7,696 bases of DNA from Rhodoferax sp. GTDB taxonomy: Bacteria > Pseudomonadota > Gammaproteobacteria > Burkholderiales > Burkholderiaceae_C. The stretch covers positions 1 to 7,696 of the forward strand of contig JAIPDA010000106.1 in assembly GCA_021737905.1 (NCBI GenBank), in the 5' to 3' direction. The notes under the pieces are model-generated. The model had not been told where the DNA came from. It was given only the letters and a program-made list of their open reading frames with translations, and searched no databases. A program made the position numbers and the translations under genes. Numbering within the stretch: the first letter of the stretch is position 1; every line of letters starts with the position of its first letter. Positions 5,113-7,696 of the stretch are shown here, one piece after another.

Positions 5113-6513
5113 CTACGTAAGCCCTGCTCCGCCTTTGAGCCGGTCTAAGACCACTTGACGGGGCATAAGCTCGATCACGGCGTCCAGCGACGGGGTTTGC
5201 GGCGTGCCCAACAAGAGCACGCGCACAGGCATGGCCAGCTGCGGCATCTTCAGGCCGGTGTCTGCCAGCACTTGCTTGATGACAGCGGCAAGGGCGGGTT
5301 TGCTCCACTCACAATCGCTCAAGGCTTGAGCCAGGGTGGCCAGCGCCGGTTGAACGGTGGCGGTGACGTGCGTGGCCATGTCTTCGGGGCTGGCGACTGC
5401 ACCTTTTTCAATCAGCGCGATCCAGCCGGCCAGCTCGACCAGCGTGCTGCAACGGTCTTTGAACAAGGCGCAGGCTTTGAGCGTGCGGGCAGCGTCCATG
5501 CTGACGCCTTGCTGCTGCACAAAGGGCGCGACCAAAGTAGCCAGCTGATCGTCAGGCAGCGCCTTGAGGTGTTGTGCGTTGACCCAGCGCAGCTTGGCTT
5601 CATCAAACTGCGCGGCGCTTTTGCCCAGATGGTCGAGGTTAAACCACTGGACAAACTGCTCGCGGCTGAAGATCTCGTCGTCGCCGTGGCTCCAGCCCAG
5701 GCGGGCCAGGTAGTTGACCATGGCGTCGGGCAGATAGCCTTCGGCGGCGTATTGCGTCACGGCTTTGGCGCCGCTGCGCTTGCTCATTTTGTCGCCCTGC
5801 TCGTTGAGCACAGTGGGCAGGTGCGCGTAGACCGGAATGTCTTTGCCCAAGGCGCGAAAGATGTTGATCTGGCGCGGTGTGTTGTTGACATGGTCGTCGC
5901 CGCGAATAACGTGGGTGATGGCCATGTCCACATCGTCCACCACCACGCAGAAGTTGTAGGTGGGCGTTCCGTCGGGCCTCGCGATCACCAGGTCATCAAG
6001 CTCGTCGTTGCTGATCTCGATGCGGCCCTTGACCTTGTCGTCCCAGACCACGGCGCCGCCTTGCGGGTTTTTAAAACGCAAAACAGGTTTGACGCCGGCG
6101 GGCACGGGCGGCAGGGTCTTGCCCGGCTCGGGGCGCCAGGTGCCGTCGTAGCGCGGTTTTTGTTTGGCTTCGGTCTGGCGCTCGCGCAGGGCGTCGAGTT
6201 CTTCGATGCTCATGTAGCAGGGGTAGACATGGCCGGCGGCCACCAACTCGGCCAGCACAGCCTTGTAGCGGTCCATGCGCTGCATTTGGTAGAACGGACC
6301 TTCGTCATAGTCCAGCCCCAGCCAGCGCATGCCTTCGATGATGACGTCCACCGAGGCCTGGTTGGAGCGCTCGAGGTCGGTGTCTTCAATGCGCAAGATG
6401 AAGTCACCGCCGGTGGCGCGCGCAAAGGCCCAGGGGTACAGCGCCGAGCGGATGTTGCCCAGATGAATGAAGCCGGTCGGCGACGGGGCAAAGCGGGTGC
6501 GGGTTGTCGTCAT
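5113..6513 (-). CDS. gltX: Glutamyl-tRNA synthetase
   Basis: GltX attaches glutamate to tRNA-Glu in the cytoplasm. The 466 residues match the usual length of bacterial GluRS. The class I signature is FAPSPTGFIHLGN (residues 8-20, HIGH-type HLGN at 17-20). RIEDTDLERS (41-50), GTPTYNFCVVVDD (182-194) and RGDDHVNNTPRQ (204-215) form the active site. DKMSKRSGAK (241-250) is the KMSKS loop, with S244 at the position of the serine that E. coli HipA phosphorylates. The anticodon-binding domain follows from about 320. The zinc-binding Cys cluster of the E. coli enzyme is missing: only C99 remains in the CYMS segment and YDGTW replaces the later ligands. Start: ATG at 6513 gives the family N-terminus MTTTRTRFAPSPTG and lies one base after the metZ stop. 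An upstream in-frame ATG at 6561 would add 16 unconserved residues inside metZ. Probably co-transcribed with metZ and coupled to it. Confidence 0.97.
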   Translation of the reverse strand: MTTTRTRFAPSPTGFIHLGNIRSALYPWAFARATGGDFILRIEDTDLERSNQASVDVIIEGMRWLGLDYDEGPFYQMQRMDRYKAVLAELVAAGHVYPCYMSIEELDALRERQTEAKQKPRYDGTWRPEPGKTLPPVPAGVKPVLRFKNPQGGAVVWDDKVKGRIEISNDELDDLVIARPDGTPTYNFCVVVDDVDMAITHVIRGDDHVNNTPRQINIFRALGKDIPVYAHLPTVLNEQGDKMSKRSGAKAVTQYAAEGYLPDAMVNYLARLGWSHGDDEIFSREQFVQWFNLDHLGKSAAQFDEAKLRWVNAQHLKALPDDQLATLVAPFVQQQGVSMDAARTLKACALFKDRCSTLVELAGWIALIEKGAVASPEDMATHVTATVQPALATLAQALSDCEWSKPALAAVIKQVLADTGLKMPQLAMPVRVLLLGTPQTPSLDAVIELMPRQVVLDRLKGGAGLT

Positions 6514-6514
6514 G

Positions 6515-7696
6515 TCAGAGGGTGTCCAGACCGCGCGCCAGGTCGGCTTTGAGGTCGTCAATGTGTTCGAGGCCCACGGCCACGCGGATCAAACCCTGCG
6601 AGATGCCTGCGGCCTGGCGCTGCGCTTCGCTCAGGCGCCCGTGCGAGGTGGTGGCCGGGTGGGTGATGGTGGTCTTGGTGTCGCCCAGGTTGGCGGTGAT
6701 GCTGCACACCTGAGTGCTGTCGATCACATGAAAAGCGTTTTGGCGTGCCGCTTCGGTGCCCTCAGCCTTGACGTCAAAGGACAGCACCGCGCCGCCCTTG
6801 CCCGACTGCTGCTGCATGGCCAGGGCGTGCTGGGGATGTGACTGGAGACCGGGGTAATAAACGCGTGCCACTTGCGGCTGCGCTTGCAACCAGGTGGCCA
6901 GCGCCAGCGCGCTGTCGCTTTGCGCGTGCATGCGGATGGACAGCGTTTCCATGCCCTTGAGCACCACCCAGGCGTTGAAAGGCGACAGCGTCATGCCGGC
7001 GCTGCGCATCACGGGCACAAATTTTTCTTCAATCATTTTTTGCGGCCCGCAGATGGCGCCGGCAATCACGCGGCCCTGGCCGTCCAGGTACTTGGTGCCC
7101 GAGTGAATGATGAGGTCGGCGCCCATGGTCACCGGCTGCGACAGCGCGGGCGAGCAAAAGCAGTTGTCCACCGCCAGCCAGGCACCGGCGGCATGCGCGA
7201 TGTCGGCCAGCGCGCGTATGTCGCAGACTTCAGTCAGCGGGTTGGTGGGCGATTCGGCAAACAGCAGTTTGGTGTTGGGCTTCATGGCCGCTTTCCACTC
7301 GGCCGCGTCGGTCTGCGAGACAAAGCTGGTCTCAACGCCGAATTTGCCGAACTCGCTGCCCAAGAGCTTGATGGTTGAGCCGAACACCGACTGCGAGCAG
7401 ATCACATGGTCGCCCGCCTTCAAGAGGCCCATGCACATCAGCATGATGGCCGCCATGCCGCTAGAGGTACCGATGCAGGCTTCGGTGCCTTCCAGCGCGG
7501 CCAGGCGCCGTTCCATGCTGGTCACCGTCGGGTTGGTGAAGCGGGAGTACATGTAGCCGTCTTCTTCACCGGCAAATCGGCGGCGCGCTGTTTCGGCGTC
7601 GGGCTGCACAAAGCTGCTGGTCAGGTACAAGGCTTCGGAGTTCTCGCCGAACTGGCTTTTGTCTTCGGCCGTGCGCACGGCCAGTGTGTCGCGGTG
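6515..7696 (-). CDS. metZ: O-succinylhomoserine sulfhydrylase, N-terminus cut by window edge
   Basis: MetZ is a pyridoxal-phosphate enzyme that makes homocysteine from O-succinylhomoserine and sulfide in methionine synthesis. The 393 visible residues lack only the first few; the frame is open to the edge, beginning HRDTLAVRTAEDKSQFGENS. Family marks are SEALYLTSSFV, YMYSRFTNPT (Tyr and Arg that bind the phosphate of the partner subunit's cofactor), TSSGMAAI, AVDNCFCSPALSQP (cofactor-binding Asp) and IHSGTKYLDGQGR with the Schiff-base lysine at visible residue 202. DNCFC and KYLDGQGR favour MetZ over cystathionine gamma-synthase MetB or the O-acetylhomoserine enzyme MetY, though substrate choice (succinyl or acetyl ester) is not certain from sequence. 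The stop TGA (6517-6515) is one base from the gltX ATG, indicating a shared transcript. Confidence 0.93.
   Translation of the reverse strand, partial: HRDTLAVRTAEDKSQFGENSEALYLTSSFVQPDAETARRRFAGEEDGYMYSRFTNPTVTSMERRLAALEGTEACIGTSSGMAAIMLMCMGLLKAGDHVICSQSVFGSTIKLLGSEFGKFGVETSFVSQTDAAEWKAAMKPNTKLLFAESPTNPLTEVCDIRALADIAHAAGAWLAVDNCFCSPALSQPVTMGADLIIHSGTKYLDGQGRVIAGAICGPQKMIEEKFVPVMRSAGMTLSPFNAWVVLKGMETLSIRMHAQSDSALALATWLQAQPQVARVYYPGLQSHPQHALAMQQQSGKGGAVLSFDVKAEGTEAARQNAFHVIDSTQVCSITANLGDTKTTITHPATTSHGRLSEAQRQAAGISQGLIRVAVGLEHIDDLKADLARGLDTL

Noticed and set aside
5155..6552. A 465-codon open frame on the plus strand
   Set aside because: It mirrors gltX, whose motifs leave no doubt. The antisense product is rich in Gly, His and Val with no family features, as expected from the complement of a GC-rich gene.
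6514..6561. Upstream ATG at 6561 as the gltX start
   Set aside because: It adds 16 residues unlike any GluRS N-terminus and overlaps metZ by 47 bases. MTTTRTRFAPSPTG from 6513 fits the family exactly.

Overview
This window looks like chromosome from a betaproteobacterium, most likely Burkholderiales and probably Comamonadaceae. That placement is inferred from the style of the MetZ and GltX proteins, the moderately high GC of the core genes, and the compact gltX - tRNA-Ala(GGC) - tRNA-Glu(TTC) - tRNA-Asp(GTC) arrangement. No database search was possible.

Layout. (1) 1-1067, minus strand: the N-terminal 355 residues of a choline-sulfatase-like sulfatase that runs off the left edge. (2) 1068-1171: a divergent control region with a good sigma-70 promoter for the sulfatase and a LysR-type operator about 65 bases upstream of its expected transcription start. 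(3) 1172-2056, plus strand: a LysR-type regulator, probably controlling the sulfatase. (4) 2143-4723: a small genomic island of about 2.5 kb, bounded by two near-identical copies (54 of 57 bases) of the 3' end of tRNA-Asp plus its terminator. It carries a hipBA-like toxin-antitoxin operon with its own promoter and apparent operators, and the 3' end of a broken IS256-family transposase. It has no integrase. (5) 4704-5053, minus strand: tRNA-Ala, tRNA-Glu and tRNA-Asp, with a TATAAT promoter element upstream and a rho-independent terminator downstream. (6) 5113-6513, minus strand: gltX, glutamyl-tRNA synthetase. (7) 6515-7696, minus strand: metZ, O-succinylhomoserine sulfhydrylase, cut by the right edge, with gltX starting one base after its stop.

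How the parts work together. metZ and gltX look like one transcription unit and are followed by a tRNA operon that includes tRNA-Glu, the substrate of GltX. The tRNA operon and lysR originally converged on one shared hairpin. The island entered by recombination at the 3' end of tRNA-Asp, restored that end, and pushed the old tRNA end and terminator 2.5 kb away, next to lysR.

The most interesting point is the island's cargo. HipA kinases of the characterised E. coli type silence GltX by phosphorylating a serine in its KMSKS-type loop. Here a complete hipBA-like pair sits about 1 kb downstream of a gltX that carries the matching serine. Whether this is functional or only a result of tRNA targeting cannot be decided from sequence. 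The antitoxin is also unusual: it has a tail of about 95 residues containing a 9-base tandem repeat (PSQ x4).
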